Assembly: GCF_002101885.1 (NCBI RefSeq)
Contig: NZ_LQPS01000039.1
Location: forward strand, 1-64,000
Length of the DNA: 64,000 nucleotides
From: Mycolicibacter senuensis
GTDB taxonomy: Bacteria > Actinomycetota > Actinomycetes > Mycobacteriales > Mycobacteriaceae
Direction: 5' to 3'
The notes beneath the pieces were generated by a model. That model saw only the letters and a program-made list of their open reading frames with translations. It ran no database searches and was not told where the DNA came from. Shown one piece after another: positions 30,480 to 47,793 of this stretch; position 1 is the stretch's first letter; each line of letters opens with the position of its first letter. The position numbers and the translations under genes were made by a program.

Positions 30480-32399
30480 GTGCGGCTGAGTTCGTGGGCA
30501 GCGGTGGCCGTCGTGCTGTTGCTGTTCGGTGTCGGGGCATGGCGGAGACGCTGGATCTCCGACGACGGACTGATCGTGTTGCGCACCGTGCGCAACCTGC
30601 TGGCCGGCAACGGCCCGGTGTTCAATGCCGGCGAACGGGTGGAGGCCAACACCTCCACGGCCTGGACCTACCTGATGTACCTCGGCAGCTGGCTCGGCGG
30701 GCCGATGCGCATGGAGTACATCGCGCTGGTGTTCGCGCTGACGCTCAGCCTTGCCGGGGTGGCGCTGCTGATGCTGGGCACCACCCGGCTGTACGCCCCC
30801 AACCTGCAGGGCCGCCGCGCACTGTTGCTGCCGGCCGGGGCACTGGTCTACATCGCGGTGCCGCCCGCCCGCGACTTCGCCACCTCCGGGCTGGAGAGCG
30901 GGCTGGTGCTGGCCTACCTGGGCCTGCTGTGGTGGATGCTGGTCTGCTGGTCGCAGGCGCTGCGCATGCCACGGTCGCGGGCCCGCGGCCCGCTGTTCAC
31001 CGGGTGCCTGGCCTTCGTGGCCGGCGCCAGCGTGCTGGTGCGTCCCGAGCTGGCGCTCATCGGCGGCGGCGCGCTGATCATGCTGCTGATCGCGGCGCCC
31101 CGGCAGTGGCGGCCCCGGGCACTGATCCTGGTGGCCGGCGGCGCCCTGCCGGTGGCCTACCAGATCTTCCGGATGGGCTACTACGGGTTGCTGGTGCCCG
31201 GTACCGCGCTGGCCAAGGACGCCGCCGGCGACAAGTGGTCGCAGGGCATGATCTACCTGGCGAACTTCAACGCGCCCTACGCATTGTGGGTGCCCGCCGT
31301 GCTGTTGGCGGCGCTGGGCGCGGCGCTGTGGGTGGGCGCCGCGGTGCGCCAGCGTCCCCGCCGTCCGGTGCCGCGCGGTGTCGGCAGGTGGGCGCGGCTG
31401 GCGCAGAGCCCGGCGGCGGTGGTCTGCTTCTTCGTGATCAGCGGACTGGTGCAGGGCGCCTACTGGATCCGCCAGGGCGGCGACTTCATGCACGGCCGGG
31501 TGCTGCTGGTGCCACTGTTCTGCATGCTGGCCCCGGTGGCCGTCATCCCGGTGCTGCTCCCCGACGGTGCGCGTTTCCACCGGGAGGCCGGCTACCCGCT
31601 CAGCGGGGCCGTCGGCCTGCTGTGGCTGGCGGTGGCCGGCTGGGCGCTGTGGGCGGCCAACTCACCCGGGATGGGCTACGACGCCACCCGCGTCACCTAT
31701 TCCGGGATCGTCGACGAGCGCCGATTCTATTCGCAGGCGACCGGTCACGCCCACCCGCTGACCGCCGCGGACTATCTCGGCTATCCGCGAATGCGCGCGG
31801 TGCTGGCCACCATCGAGGCCACCCCCGACGGGGCACTGCTGCTGCCGTCGGGCAACTACGACCAGTGGGATGTCGTCCCGGTCATCCTGCCGGTGCCGCC
31901 GGGAATCGGCGTGCCCACCGATCCCCAGCCCGGCGACACCGGTCCGCACACCGTGTTCTTCACCAACCTGGGCATGTTGAGCATGAACACCGGCCTCGAT
32001 GTCCGACTGCTCGACCAGATCGGTTTGGCCAATCCGATTGCGGCGCACACCGAACGGCTGGACCACGGCCGGATCGGCCACGACAAAGACCTGTTCCGGG
32101 ACTTCGTGGTGGCCGACGGCCCGTGGGTCAAGTGGTATCCGCTGATTCCCGGCTACCTGGACCAGGACTGGGTCGCGCAGGCCGAGGCGGCGCTGCGATG
32201 CCCCGACACCGCGGCGGTGCTGGGCTCGGTGCGTGCGCCGATGGGCCCGCGCCGGTTCCTGTCCAACGTGCTGCACGCCGCGAGCTACACCCGCTACCGG
32301 ATCGAGCGGGTGCCGCGCGACGAGCTGATCCGCTGCGGGCTGGCCGTGCCCGAACCGACCCGCCCGGCCTACACCGGGATGCCGCCCGACGTCCCGTGA
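30480..32399 (+). CDS. aftB: Terminal beta-1,2-arabinofuranosyltransferase AftB
   Basis: A 639-residue GT-C membrane glycosyltransferase that caps arabinan chains with beta-1,2 arabinofuranose using DPA as donor. About ten N-terminal helices are followed by an extracytoplasmic domain (from about residue 385). The GT-C aspartates lie in RRWISDDGLIVLRTVRNLLAGNG in the first loop, and VEANTSTAWTYL follows. GTG at 30480 begins just before the first helix and gives a length near that of M. tuberculosis AftB. A longer frame from GTG 30387, overlapping ubiA, is also open. Confidence 0.93.
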   Translation: MRLSSWAAVAVVLLLFGVGAWRRRWISDDGLIVLRTVRNLLAGNGPVFNAGERVEANTSTAWTYLMYLGSWLGGPMRMEYIALVFALTLSLAGVALLMLGTTRLYAPNLQGRRALLLPAGALVYIAVPPARDFATSGLESGLVLAYLGLLWWMLVCWSQALRMPRSRARGPLFTGCLAFVAGASVLVRPELALIGGGALIMLLIAAPRQWRPRALILVAGGALPVAYQIFRMGYYGLLVPGTALAKDAAGDKWSQGMIYLANFNAPYALWVPAVLLAALGAALWVGAAVRQRPRRPVPRGVGRWARLAQSPAAVVCFFVISGLVQGAYWIRQGGDFMHGRVLLVPLFCMLAPVAVIPVLLPDGARFHREAGYPLSGAVGLLWLAVAGWALWAANSPGMGYDATRVTYSGIVDERRFYSQATGHAHPLTAADYLGYPRMRAVLATIEATPDGALLLPSGNYDQWDVVPVILPVPPGIGVPTDPQPGDTGPHTVFFTNLGMLSMNTGLDVRLLDQIGLANPIAAHTERLDHGRIGHDKDLFRDFVVADGPWVKWYPLIPGYLDQDWVAQAEAALRCPDTAAVLGSVRAPMGPRRFLSNVLHAASYTRYRIERVPRDELIRCGLAVPEPTRPAYTGMPPDVP

Positions 32400-32595
32400 C
32401 GGTAGGTGCGCGGCGGCTGGCGAAAATGTGACAGACGTCATGCCGGGCCGGTCGCCGCCACCCCGCGCGGCCGGTCCCACCGGCTCGTATGGGGGCCCGA
32501 GCGCAACGCGGCGGTCGCCGGAGAAACCGGTGCCGGACCCGTCCGGCCGGTCGTGGCAGAACTCTAAGAGCTCGATCACGGACTTCTATGGTTGA

Positions 32596-33672
<1,077 letters not shown>

Positions 33673-33693
33673 TCTCCCAGCACCGATGTACCG

Positions 33694-33735
33694 CCGACGG
33701 CGGCGACCTCCGAGTCGCCGCCGTCGGCCGTTTTC
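33694..33735 (+). terminator. Intrinsic terminator after fbpA
   Basis: A perfect 14-bp stem (CCGACGGCGGCGAC with GTCGCCGCCGTCGG), a 6-base loop and a following CCGTTTT run, 21 bases after the fbpA stop. Confidence 0.85.
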
Positions 33736-33838
33736 TGTCCTGGCCGCCGGTGCCGTGTGATTGACTACCTTCCGGAGTCAGGGCGCGCGACCAGCGGCGG
33801 GTGACACCACGAAATCTGTGCCGACGAGCGAGGTGGGT

Positions 33839-34732
33839 ATGAGCGGACTGTCGAGGTTGTGGCGGGCACTGTGCGTGACCGTGCTGACACTGGGGCTGTG
33901 GGGCGGTGGCGCGATCGTCGGTTCCAGCGCCCAGGCCGCACCGTTCGAGAGCCTGATGGTGCCGTCGCCGTCGATGGGCCGGGACATCCCGGTGGCGTTC
34001 CTCAACCAGGGCCCGCACGCCGTCTACCTGCTCGACGCCTTCGACGCCCACCCCGAGGTGAGCAACTGGGTGACCGCGGGCAACGCGATGAACACCCTGG
34101 CCGGCAAGGGCGTCTCGGTGGTCGCACCGGCCGGTGGGGCCTACAGCATGTACACCAACTGGGAACGCGACGGCAGCAAGCAGTGGGACACCTTCTTGTC
34201 CAGTGAACTGCCGGACTGGCTGGCGGCCAACCGGGGCCTGGCGCCGGGCGGTCACGCGGTGGTCGGCGCGTCCCAGGGTGGCTACGGCGCGCTGGCGCTG
34301 GCCACCTTCCACCCCGACCGGTTCGGCTTCGCCGGCTCGATGTCGGGCTTCCTGAACCCGTCGCATACCACGGAGAGCGGTGTCATCAGCGCCGGCCTGG
34401 AGAACTTCGGCGGCGTCGACCCGTACGGCATGTGGGGCGCGCCGCAGCTGGGCCGCTGGAAGTGGCACGACCCCACCGTGCACGCCACCCTGCTGGCGCA
34501 GAACAACACCCGGGTCTGGGTCTACAGCCCCATGGGCGGCGCCTCCAACCCGGCCGCGATGATCGGCGACCCGGCCGAGGCGGCCGGCAGCGGGCGGTTC
34601 TTCAACATGCAGTACCGCCAGTCGCGTGGCCGCAACGGGCATTTCGACTTCTCCGGCGGTGACAACGGCTGGGGTTCGTGGTCATCGCAGCTGGGGGCCA
34701 TGGTCGGCGACATCGTCGGCGCGATCCGTTAA
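33839..34732 (+). CDS. fbpD: Antigen 85-like non-catalytic protein FbpD/MPT51
   Basis: A 297-residue secreted protein with an antigen 85 fold and a signal peptide (residues ~1-33, ending SSAQAA). The nucleophile elbow reads GASQGGYG, but the His of the triad, HSW in FbpA, is replaced in NGWGSW, and the Glu position is not conserved. It is therefore probably not a mycolyltransferase; MPT51 of M. tuberculosis is thought to bind wall carbohydrate or fibronectin. ATG at 33839 follows GAGGTGGG. It is paired with fbpA, as in M. tuberculosis. Confidence 0.92.
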   Translation: MSGLSRLWRALCVTVLTLGLWGGGAIVGSSAQAAPFESLMVPSPSMGRDIPVAFLNQGPHAVYLLDAFDAHPEVSNWVTAGNAMNTLAGKGVSVVAPAGGAYSMYTNWERDGSKQWDTFLSSELPDWLAANRGLAPGGHAVVGASQGGYGALALATFHPDRFGFAGSMSGFLNPSHTTESGVISAGLENFGGVDPYGMWGAPQLGRWKWHDPTVHATLLAQNNTRVWVYSPMGGASNPAAMIGDPAEAAGSGRFFNMQYRQSRGRNGHFDFSGGDNGWGSWSSQLGAMVGDIVGAIR

Positions 34733-34740
34733 TCCCCCGC

Positions 34741-34797
34741 TGACACTGCACTCAGGGCGCAAAAGTGCGAGTAAGCAGCGCCTTCAGTGCAGCGTCA
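34741..34797. repeat. 57-bp palindromic repeat, left copy
   Basis: Arms TGACACTGCACTCAGGGCGC and GCGCCTTCAGTGCAGCGTCA pair at 17 of 20 positions around an AAAAGTGCGAGTAA-containing loop. It matches the copy at 35696-35752 at 49 of 57 positions in the same orientation. It contains the stop codon and last three codons of the DUF559 gene on the minus strand, and starts 8 bases after the fbpD stop. Confidence 0.85.
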
Positions 34798-35638
34798 ACG
34801 TGTTCCAGGCGGCCCTGACGCGGCGCAGGACGTCGCCGCCGCGGTGTTCCTTGAGCACCTTGATGTGCGTCCAGCCCAGCTGCCGGATGTACTCGAGCCG
34901 GGTGGCGTCCCAGACGTACTGCGGCCGGTCGGTGAGGTGGTGCTCGCCGTCGTACTCGACCGCCAGCATGAGGTCTTGCCACCCCATGTCCAGAAAGTAC
35001 TTGGGGCGACCGTCCGGCCCGGGGACCGGGATCTGGGTGGTCGGGCGGGGGAAGCCGCCGCCCATCAGCAGCAGCCGCAACCAGGTCTCTTTCGGTGATT
35101 CGGCGCCGGCGTCGACGAGGTCGAGCGCGGCCTCGAGCTGACGCAGCCCGCGGGTATGACGGTGGCGCCGGGCCAGTTCGAGCACATCGGCGGTGCGCAA
35201 GCCGGTGGCGTTGGCCAGTGCGTCCAGCCGGGCGACCGCCTGACCCAGGTGCCCACGCCGGCCGAGGTCGAACGCCGTCCGCGCCACCGTGGTCACCGCC
35301 ATCCCGCGGCGGTGTTGCTGCTCGCCGGGGAGCAGTAGGTCATTGCGGGTCAGCACGCCGGCCGGAGGGTGGGTGTTGCGCCAGATCAGTTCGATCGGAA
35401 CGGTGGCATCGACCCATTTCGCGCCGTGCAGTGCGGAGGCGGCGGCCCCGGCGACCACCGCCTGGCCGCCCGACCACAGCCAGGCGGCGACCGTCCGCTG
35501 CTGCAGGCTCGGGCGGATGCGTGCCGGCAGGTACACGTTCGGTAGCACCGCCACGTGATGGCGACGCAACTCGTAGCGGGTCAGGTTCCCGGCCGCCAAC
35601 GCCGCACTGCCGAGAAAAGGCATCTCGGAATCCGTCAT
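34784..35638 (-). CDS. DUF559 endonuclease-like protein with AbiEi-type N-terminus
   Basis: A 284-residue soluble protein. The N-terminal part (LTRYELRRHHVAVLPNVYLP) resembles a winged-helix AbiEi-like region. The C-terminal part is a DUF559/VSR-like nuclease fold: DMGWQDLMLAVEYDGEHHL supplies the Asp/Glu-Tyr-Asp-Gly-Glu-His motif, and WTHIKVLKEH follows. Its role is unknown. It lies on the opposite strand between fbpD and culp6, genes that are adjacent in M. tuberculosis, and it is bracketed by direct copies of a 57-base palindrome; its last codons lie within one copy. ATG at 35638 is preferred over 35686. Confidence 0.82.
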   Translation of the reverse strand: MTDSEMPFLGSAALAAGNLTRYELRRHHVAVLPNVYLPARIRPSLQQRTVAAWLWSGGQAVVAGAAASALHGAKWVDATVPIELIWRNTHPPAGVLTRNDLLLPGEQQHRRGMAVTTVARTAFDLGRRGHLGQAVARLDALANATGLRTADVLELARRHRHTRGLRQLEAALDLVDAGAESPKETWLRLLLMGGGFPRPTTQIPVPGPDGRPKYFLDMGWQDLMLAVEYDGEHHLTDRPQYVWDATRLEYIRQLGWTHIKVLKEHRGGDVLRRVRAAWNTLTLH

Positions 35639-35695
35639 GCCCAGATGATGGCCGCGGCGCGTCCCAGCGCGTCGACGCTGATCCACAACACCAGT

Positions 35696-35752
35696 TGACG
35701 CTGCGTCCAGGGCGTAAAAGTGCGAGTAACCACCGCCCTCAGTGCAGCGTCA
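35696..35752. repeat. 57-bp palindromic repeat, right copy
   Basis: Same length and orientation as the left copy with 49 of 57 identities. The loop AAAAGTGCGAGTAA is identical. It lies 57 bases upstream of the DUF559 start codon and ends 37 bases before the culp6 ATG. Confidence 0.85.
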
Positions 35753-35789
35753 ATGGCGAAAGCCGCCGATCTGTACCGTTATAGGCGAT

Positions 35790-36857
35790 ATGGCCAAGAA
35801 AGCGCGCAAGTCCACCGCGAAATCCCCACGTAAATCCCCGGCGAAAGCGCTGCGCAACCGGCGCCGCGTATTGGCGTGGGTGGCCGCCGGTGCGATGGCA
35901 CTGGCGGTGGCGCTGGTGGCGGTGGTGGTGGTGATCTGGATCCGGCACCCGGGCTCGCCGCCGATCGCGGACCAGCAGCCAGAGGGCGTCCCGCCGACCA
36001 GTTCGACGCCGCCGCGGGCCAAGAAGCCGCGCCCGGCCTATCAGGACGCCAGCTGCCCGGACGTGCAACTGGTCTCGGTGCCCGGCACCTGGGAGACCTC
36101 GCCCACCGACGACCCGCTGAACCCCACCCAGTTCCCGATTGCGCTGCTGCTCACCGTCACCCGCCCGATCGCCGAGCAGTTCGACGCCTCCCGGGTGCAG
36201 ACCTACACGGTTCCCTATACCGCGCAGTTCCACAATCCGCTCTCGGCCGACAAGCAGATGAGCTACAACGACAGCCGGGCCGAGGGCACCCGCAACACCA
36301 TCAAGGCGCTGACCGAGATGAACGAGAAGTGCCCGCTGACCAGCTACGTGCTGGTCGGTTTCTCGCAGGGCGCGGTGATCGCCGGTGATGTCGCCAGCGA
36401 CATCGGCAACGGGCGCGGCCCGGTCGATGAGGACCTGGTGCTCGGCGTGACGCTGATCGCCGACGGCCGCCGCCAGGAGGGACCCGGCGGCGGGATCGAT
36501 GTGCCGCCGACGCCGCCGGGGCAGGGCGCCGAAGTGACCCTGCACGAGCTGCCGATCCTGTCCGGGATGGGGCTGACCATGACCGGCGCCCGCGACGGTG
36601 GCTTCGGTGACCTCGACCAGCGCACCAACGAGATCTGCGCGCGCGGCGACCTGATCTGCGCCGCCCCGCGAGAGGCATTCAGCATCGGTAAGCTGCCGGC
36701 CACCCTGGAGACGCTCGCCGGTGGGGCGGGTCAGCCGGTGCACGCGTTGTACGGCACCACCGACGTCTGGAGCCACGACGGCCTGTCCGCCGCCCAGTGG
36801 ACGTTGAACTGGGCCCGCGAGCTGGTGGACAACGCGCCGCATCCGCCGCACGGCTGA
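35790..36857 (+). CDS. culp6: Cutinase-like phospholipase/thioesterase Culp6 (Rv3802c-like)
   Basis: A 355-residue alpha/beta hydrolase anchored by one N-terminal membrane helix (residues ~25-47) after a Lys/Arg-rich tail. The cutinase fold has the nucleophile Ser in [18 protein letters not shown], an Asp in the [12 protein letters not shown] region and a His in the VWSHDGLSA region. Rv3802c is essential in M. tuberculosis and works as a phospholipase/thioesterase in wall-lipid metabolism. The location just before fadD32 matches. ATG at 35790 opens with MAKKARKS. Confidence 0.9.
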   Translation: MAKKARKSTAKSPRKSPAKALRNRRRVLAWVAAGAMALAVALVAVVVVIWIRHPGSPPIADQQPEGVPPTSSTPPRAKKPRPAYQDASCPDVQLVSVPGTWETSPTDDPLNPTQFPIALLLTVTRPIAEQFDASRVQTYTVPYTAQFHNPLSADKQMSYNDSRAEGTRNTIKALTEMNEKCPLTSYVLVGFSQGAVIAGDVASDIGNGRGPVDEDLVLGVTLIADGRRQEGPGGGIDVPPTPPGQGAEVTLHELPILSGMGLTMTGARDGGFGDLDQRTNEICARGDLICAAPREAFSIGKLPATLETLAGGAGQPVHALYGTTDVWSHDGLSAAQWTLNWARELVDNAPHPPHG

Positions 36858-36937
36858 AGCTGGGACCGCCGCGTGACCCCGGCGGTTCAGCGAGGCTCGA
36901 CGAAGGAGAGGCGAAGCTGGGACCGCCGCGTGACCCC
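36856..36937. repeat. Exact 25-bp direct repeat after culp6
   Basis: GAAGCTGGGACCGCCGCGTGACCCC occurs at 36856-36880 and 36913-36937, a 57-base offset. The first copy, with the following CGGCGGTTCAGC, can form a stem (GCTGGGACCGCCG/CGGCGGTTCAGC) that may terminate culp6; the second copy lacks the second arm. Confidence 0.7.
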
Positions 36938-37171
36938 GATATGGCCGTCACACGCGGTACCGTTTGATTTGGCACATGCCGCACCGACCTCTAACATTAA
37001 GAAGAATTTAAGAGCATGCGGCTCGTGGCCGCGGGACCAGCAGCACGCGTCGAGGGGTATCGGAATCCCGCTACCATCTGTGAGGTCCCGGGCCCGCGCG
37101 ACGGACCACACCACGCGGCTGGCCGCGCCCGGCAGCCGATGAGAACGTAAGTTCGCGACAGGAGATTTTGC
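36938..37171. promoter_or_regulatory. Probable fadD32 operon promoter region
   Basis: The AT-richest stretch nearby (CTCTAACATTAAGAAGAATTTAAG, 36990-37013) contains a TAACAT -10-like box. No -35 box at ideal spacing is visible. An AGGAG ribosome site at 37160-37164 precedes the ATG at 37172. Confidence 0.35.
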
Positions 37172-39085
37172 ATGGCCCAGGCACCAGCACAGGCCGCCTA
37201 CCACAACCCTTTCGTCAAAGACGGCAAGATCCGGTTCCCCGACAACGCCAACCTGGTGAAGACGGTTGAGCGCTGGGCCGCACTGCGCGGCGAGAAGCTG
37301 GCCTACCGGTTCCTGGACTACTCCACCGAGCGTGACGGCCTGGCCCGCGACATCTCCTGGGCGGACTTCGGTGCCCGCAACCGGGCGGTGGCGGCCCGGC
37401 TGCAGCAGGTCACCCAGCCCGGTGACCGGGTGGCGATCCTGTGCCCGCAGAACCTCGACTACCTGGTGTCGTTCTTCGGGATCATGTACTCCGGACGCAT
37501 CGCGGTGCCGCTGTTCGACCCGGGCGAGCCCGGCCACGTGGGCCGGCTGCACGCGGTGCTCGACGACTGCACGCCGTCGGCGGTGCTGACCACCACCGAT
37601 TCCGCCGAGGGGGTGCGCAAGTTCTTCCGCAGCCGCCCGGCCAACGCCCGGCCGCGCGTCATCGCCGTCGACGCGGTGCCCGCCGAGGTGGGTTCGACCT
37701 GGGTGATGCCCGAAGTCGACCGGGAGGCGATCGCCTACCTGCAATACACCTCCGGGTCCACCCGGACCCCGACCGGGGTGAAGATCAGCCACCTCAACCT
37801 GCCGACCAACGTCGTCCAGCTGCTGGATTCGCTCAAGGGGCGCGAGGGCGACCGCGGGGTGACCTGGCTGCCGTTCTTCCACGACATGGGCCTGGTCACG
37901 ATTCTGCTGTCGTGCGTGATGGGCCAGCAGTTCACCTTCATGACCCCGGCCGCGTTCGTCCGCCGGCCTTACCGGTGGATCAAGGAGATGGCGCGTAAGG
38001 AGGGCGAGACCGGGGAGTGCTTCTCGGTGGCCCCGAACTTCGCCTTCGAGCACGCCGCCGCCCGCGGCCTGCCCAAGGAGGGTGACCCGCCGCTGGACTT
38101 GAGCAACGTCCGGGCGATCCTCAACGGCAGCGAGCCGGTCTCGGCCGCGTCGGTGCGCAAGTTCAACGAGGCGTTCGCGCCGTTCGGCTTCCGCGAGGTG
38201 GCCATCAAGCCGTCCTACGGGCTGGCCGAGGCCACGCTGTTCGTCTCCACCACCCCGCCCGACGAGGGGCCGCGGATCATCTACGTCGACCGCGAGGAGC
38301 TCAACAACGGCAACCGGTTCGTCGAGGTGCCGGCGGATGCCCCCAACGCGGTCAGTCAGGCTTCAGCCGGCCGGGTGGCCGTCGACCAGTGGGCGGTGAT
38401 CGTCGACTACGAGACCGGCGCCGAGCTGCCCGACGGCGAGATCGGTGAGATCTGGCTGCAGGGCAACAACATGGGCGTCGGTTACTGGAACCGGGAAGAA
38501 GAGACCGCCGACACTTTCAAGAACGTGCTGAAGTCGCGGACCAGCCCCTCGCGCGCCGAGGGCGCCGACGAGAACGGCTTCTGGGTGCGCACCGGCGACT
38601 ACGGCGCCTACTACGACGACGACCTCTACATCACCGGCCGGGTGAAGGACCTGGTGATCGTCGACGGCCGCAACCACTACCCGCAGGACCTGGAGTACTC
38701 CGCGCAGGAGGCCAGCCGGGCGCTGCGGGCCGGTTACGTCGCGGCGTTCTCGGTGCCGGCCAACCAGTTGCCGCAGGAGGCGTTCGCCAACCCGCACTCC
38801 GGGCTGAAGTTCGATGCTGAGGACAGCTCCGAGCAGTTGGTAATCGTCGCCGAGCGCGCCCCCGGCGCCCACAAGCTGGAGTACCAGCCCATCGCCGACG
38901 ACATCCGAGCGGCGATCGCGGTGCGGCACGGCGTGACGGTGCGTGACGTGCTGCTGGTGTCGGCGGGCAGCGTGCCGCGCACCTCCAGCGGCAAGATCGG
39001 CCGGCGCGCCTGCCGGGCGGCCTATCTGGACGGCAGCCTGCGCGGCGGCACCACCGGTCCGAATGCCTACCCCGACGAGGTCTGA
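37172..39085 (+). CDS. fadD32: Long-chain fatty-acyl-AMP ligase FadD32
   Basis: A 637-residue adenylate-forming enzyme, the same length as in M. tuberculosis. It activates the meromycolic acid as an acyl-AMP and loads it on the N-terminal carrier domain of Pks13. The ATP-binding [19 protein letters not shown] motif is at about residue 190, FHDMGL follows, then [13 protein letters not shown] and the RTGDYG hinge region. The C-terminal lobe contains [18 protein letters not shown]. It is six bases upstream of pks13 in an operon. Known target of coumarin inhibitors and subject to Ser/Thr phosphorylation in relatives. Confidence 0.97.
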   Translation: MAQAPAQAAYHNPFVKDGKIRFPDNANLVKTVERWAALRGEKLAYRFLDYSTERDGLARDISWADFGARNRAVAARLQQVTQPGDRVAILCPQNLDYLVSFFGIMYSGRIAVPLFDPGEPGHVGRLHAVLDDCTPSAVLTTTDSAEGVRKFFRSRPANARPRVIAVDAVPAEVGSTWVMPEVDREAIAYLQYTSGSTRTPTGVKISHLNLPTNVVQLLDSLKGREGDRGVTWLPFFHDMGLVTILLSCVMGQQFTFMTPAAFVRRPYRWIKEMARKEGETGECFSVAPNFAFEHAAARGLPKEGDPPLDLSNVRAILNGSEPVSAASVRKFNEAFAPFGFREVAIKPSYGLAEATLFVSTTPPDEGPRIIYVDREELNNGNRFVEVPADAPNAVSQASAGRVAVDQWAVIVDYETGAELPDGEIGEIWLQGNNMGVGYWNREEETADTFKNVLKSRTSPSRAEGADENGFWVRTGDYGAYYDDDLYITGRVKDLVIVDGRNHYPQDLEYSAQEASRALRAGYVAAFSVPANQLPQEAFANPHSGLKFDAEDSSEQLVIVAERAPGAHKLEYQPIADDIRAAIAVRHGVTVRDVLLVSAGSVPRTSSGKIGRRACRAAYLDGSLRGGTTGPNAYPDEV

Positions 39086-39091
39086 CCCTAG

Positions 39092-46039
<6,948 letters not shown>

Positions 46040-46044
46040 GCCTG

Positions 46045-46343
46045 ATGCGGGTCGTCCGGCGGGCCCTGAGCTCGCAGCTGGCGCCCGGTTTGGCGTTGCT
46101 TGTGGCGACGGCGGCCGCCCTGCTGTGGGCCAACTGCGCCGGCCAGACGTACACCAGCTTGTGGGCTGCATGGCCGGGCTCGGCTTCACCGTCGCCCTGT
46201 TCGTGTCCCATCTCGCCTATCCCGACAGCAGCATGATCGAGCACGCCAAGATCGGCGTATTCGCGGCATCGCTGGTGGCCGCCGGGGCCGCCGCCGCTGT
46301 GCTGGCCTGCACCGGCCGGCGGACTGTCCGTGCATTAAGTTGA
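46045..46343 (+). pseudogene. nhaA: nhaA remnant: fused N- and C-termini of a Na+/H+ antiporter
   Basis: The first ~38 codons from ATG 46045 (LAPGLALLVATAAALLWAN...YTSLW) match the first helix of NhaA antiporters. About 46160 the reading frame changes, and the following bases encode AGLGFTVALFVSHLAY...HAKIGVFAASLVAA, the last two helices, with a stop at 46341-46343. The ~900 bases for the rest are missing. Both fragments are in the right order and strand, so this is an internally deleted and frameshifted gene rather than chance. It begins six bases after accD4. Confidence 0.75.
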
Positions 46344-46427
46344 CGTTCAGCGTTTGGTGCCGGCCGACTGGGGCGCGCTGTTATAACGCCTGGTCAAACC
46401 GCGGATCGCCGCCCGGCGATCCTAAAT

Positions 46428-46456
46428 TTGACATAACAGAGTGTGATTGGAATCAT
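46428..46456 (+). promoter_or_regulatory. Candidate sigma-70-type promoter of the PE-PPE esterase gene
   Basis: TTGACA (46428-46433) and AATCAT (46451-46456) are 17 bases apart, 57 bases before the ATG. The -35 is perfect, the -10 is weak. Confidence 0.4.
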
Positions 46457-46512
46457 CCAGTCGACAACGGTCCGTTGATCTGCGGACGTGCGACCGCGGC
46501 GAGGAAGTCGGG

Positions 46513-47793
46513 ATGTTTGATGCAGTCGCGGCACGCTCCGGGCGCCGCACACCAGGCCTGCTAGCCGCACTGGGCGCCGTCACATTGGTCGCCGGACTCA
46601 CGGGTGCCCCGCAGCTGACGTCGCTGCCGTCGGCGCCTGCTCAGGCCGGCGTGCTGCTGTCCGCCGGGACCGATTCACTCGCGGAATCGAACATTGCGCT
46701 GATCATGGGGCCTAGCATGATCCCGACGCCGAGCCAGCAGTACGCCGATATCGTGAACGACCTCTTTTTGCAGCCGCGCGGTTTCGCCGGCGAACTCGAG
46801 GTACTGACCACGCCGGAGGCACCCTATTTGCTGGATGACTCCATGGCCGAGGGCGGGCAGGCGCTGGTCGACAGGGTGCAGAGCCTGATCGCGGACGGGC
46901 AGGCCGGCGCCGATAACCCGGTGACGGTCTTCGGCTACTCGCAGAGCGCCGCGCTGACCACGCTGGCTATGCAGCAACTCTATGACGCCGGGGTGTCGAC
47001 CGACGCCGTGCGCTTCGTGTTGATCGGCGATTCGGCGAACCCGAACGGCGGCCTGCTGGTCGGTTTCGAAGAGATGCAGGACTTCTACGACACCATGCGA
47101 GATGCCGGCGTCACGTTGGGCAACCCGACGCCCAACGATCTGTACGCCACCGACATCTACACCTTGGAGTACGACGGCTACGCGGCCTTCCCGCACTACC
47201 CACTGAACTTCCTGGCTACCCTGAACGCGATCATCGGTATGGCTACGCAGCACATGGCCTACCTCGGACTGACTTCCGAGCAGCTTGAGCAGGCGATCCT
47301 GCTGGAGTCCAGTCCCGACAGCCTGATCAACTCCTACATGGTTCCCAGCGAGCACCTCCCGCTGCTGTTGCCGCTGCTGTTCATGCCCGTGTTCGGAAAG
47401 CCGCTCTACGACCTGCTGGAACCGACCATGCGGATCCTGGTGAACCTGGGCTACGGCAACATCGAACACGGCTGGTATGACGGCCCGGCCGACCAGCCGA
47501 CGATGTTCTCGCTCGATTCCCAGGACGTCGACTGGACGGAGTTCAACGCCGCGTTGGCCGTGGCGTCGCAGACCGGCTGGGACAACTTCGTTGCCGGCGT
47601 GATGGACCCGGCGACCTATCAGTGGCTGGACCCGGCCGACGATCCCGCCTTTGCGAATTTGATTGCGGCCGGCGAGGCTATGGGCCTCGGCGGAGGTCCG
47701 GTGCCGGAGCTGCTCGCGAACCTGACGAACCTGATATGGGAATCGCTGGTCGGCCAATACCTAGACCCGGCTTACTGGGCAGACGTCTCCTAA
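46513..47793 (+). CDS. Secreted PE-PPE domain esterase lacking PE and PPE modules
   Basis: A 426-residue protein with a signal peptide (residues ~1-45) followed by the PE-PPE alpha/beta-hydrolase domain (PF08237 type). The domain starts ALIMGPSMIPTPSQQYADIV, has the nucleophile Ser in VFGYSQSAALTTLAM, and a PE-PPE-typical PNGGLLVGF segment. Such domains hydrolyse short to medium acyl esters. Here the PE or PPE export module is replaced by a Sec-type signal. ATG at 46513 follows GAGGAAG. The C-terminal ~150 residues are of unknown role. Confidence 0.85.
   Translation: MFDAVAARSGRRTPGLLAALGAVTLVAGLTGAPQLTSLPSAPAQAGVLLSAGTDSLAESNIALIMGPSMIPTPSQQYADIVNDLFLQPRGFAGELEVLTTPEAPYLLDDSMAEGGQALVDRVQSLIADGQAGADNPVTVFGYSQSAALTTLAMQQLYDAGVSTDAVRFVLIGDSANPNGGLLVGFEEMQDFYDTMRDAGVTLGNPTPNDLYATDIYTLEYDGYAAFPHYPLNFLATLNAIIGMATQHMAYLGLTSEQLEQAILLESSPDSLINSYMVPSEHLPLLLPLLFMPVFGKPLYDLLEPTMRILVNLGYGNIEHGWYDGPADQPTMFSLDSQDVDWTEFNAALAVASQTGWDNFVAGVMDPATYQWLDPADDPAFANLIAAGEAMGLGGGPVPELLANLTNLIWESLVGQYLDPAYWADVS

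Noticed and set aside
35739-36851. A 370-codon frame antisense to culp6
   Set aside because: Shadow of a conserved essential gene, with no family resemblance.
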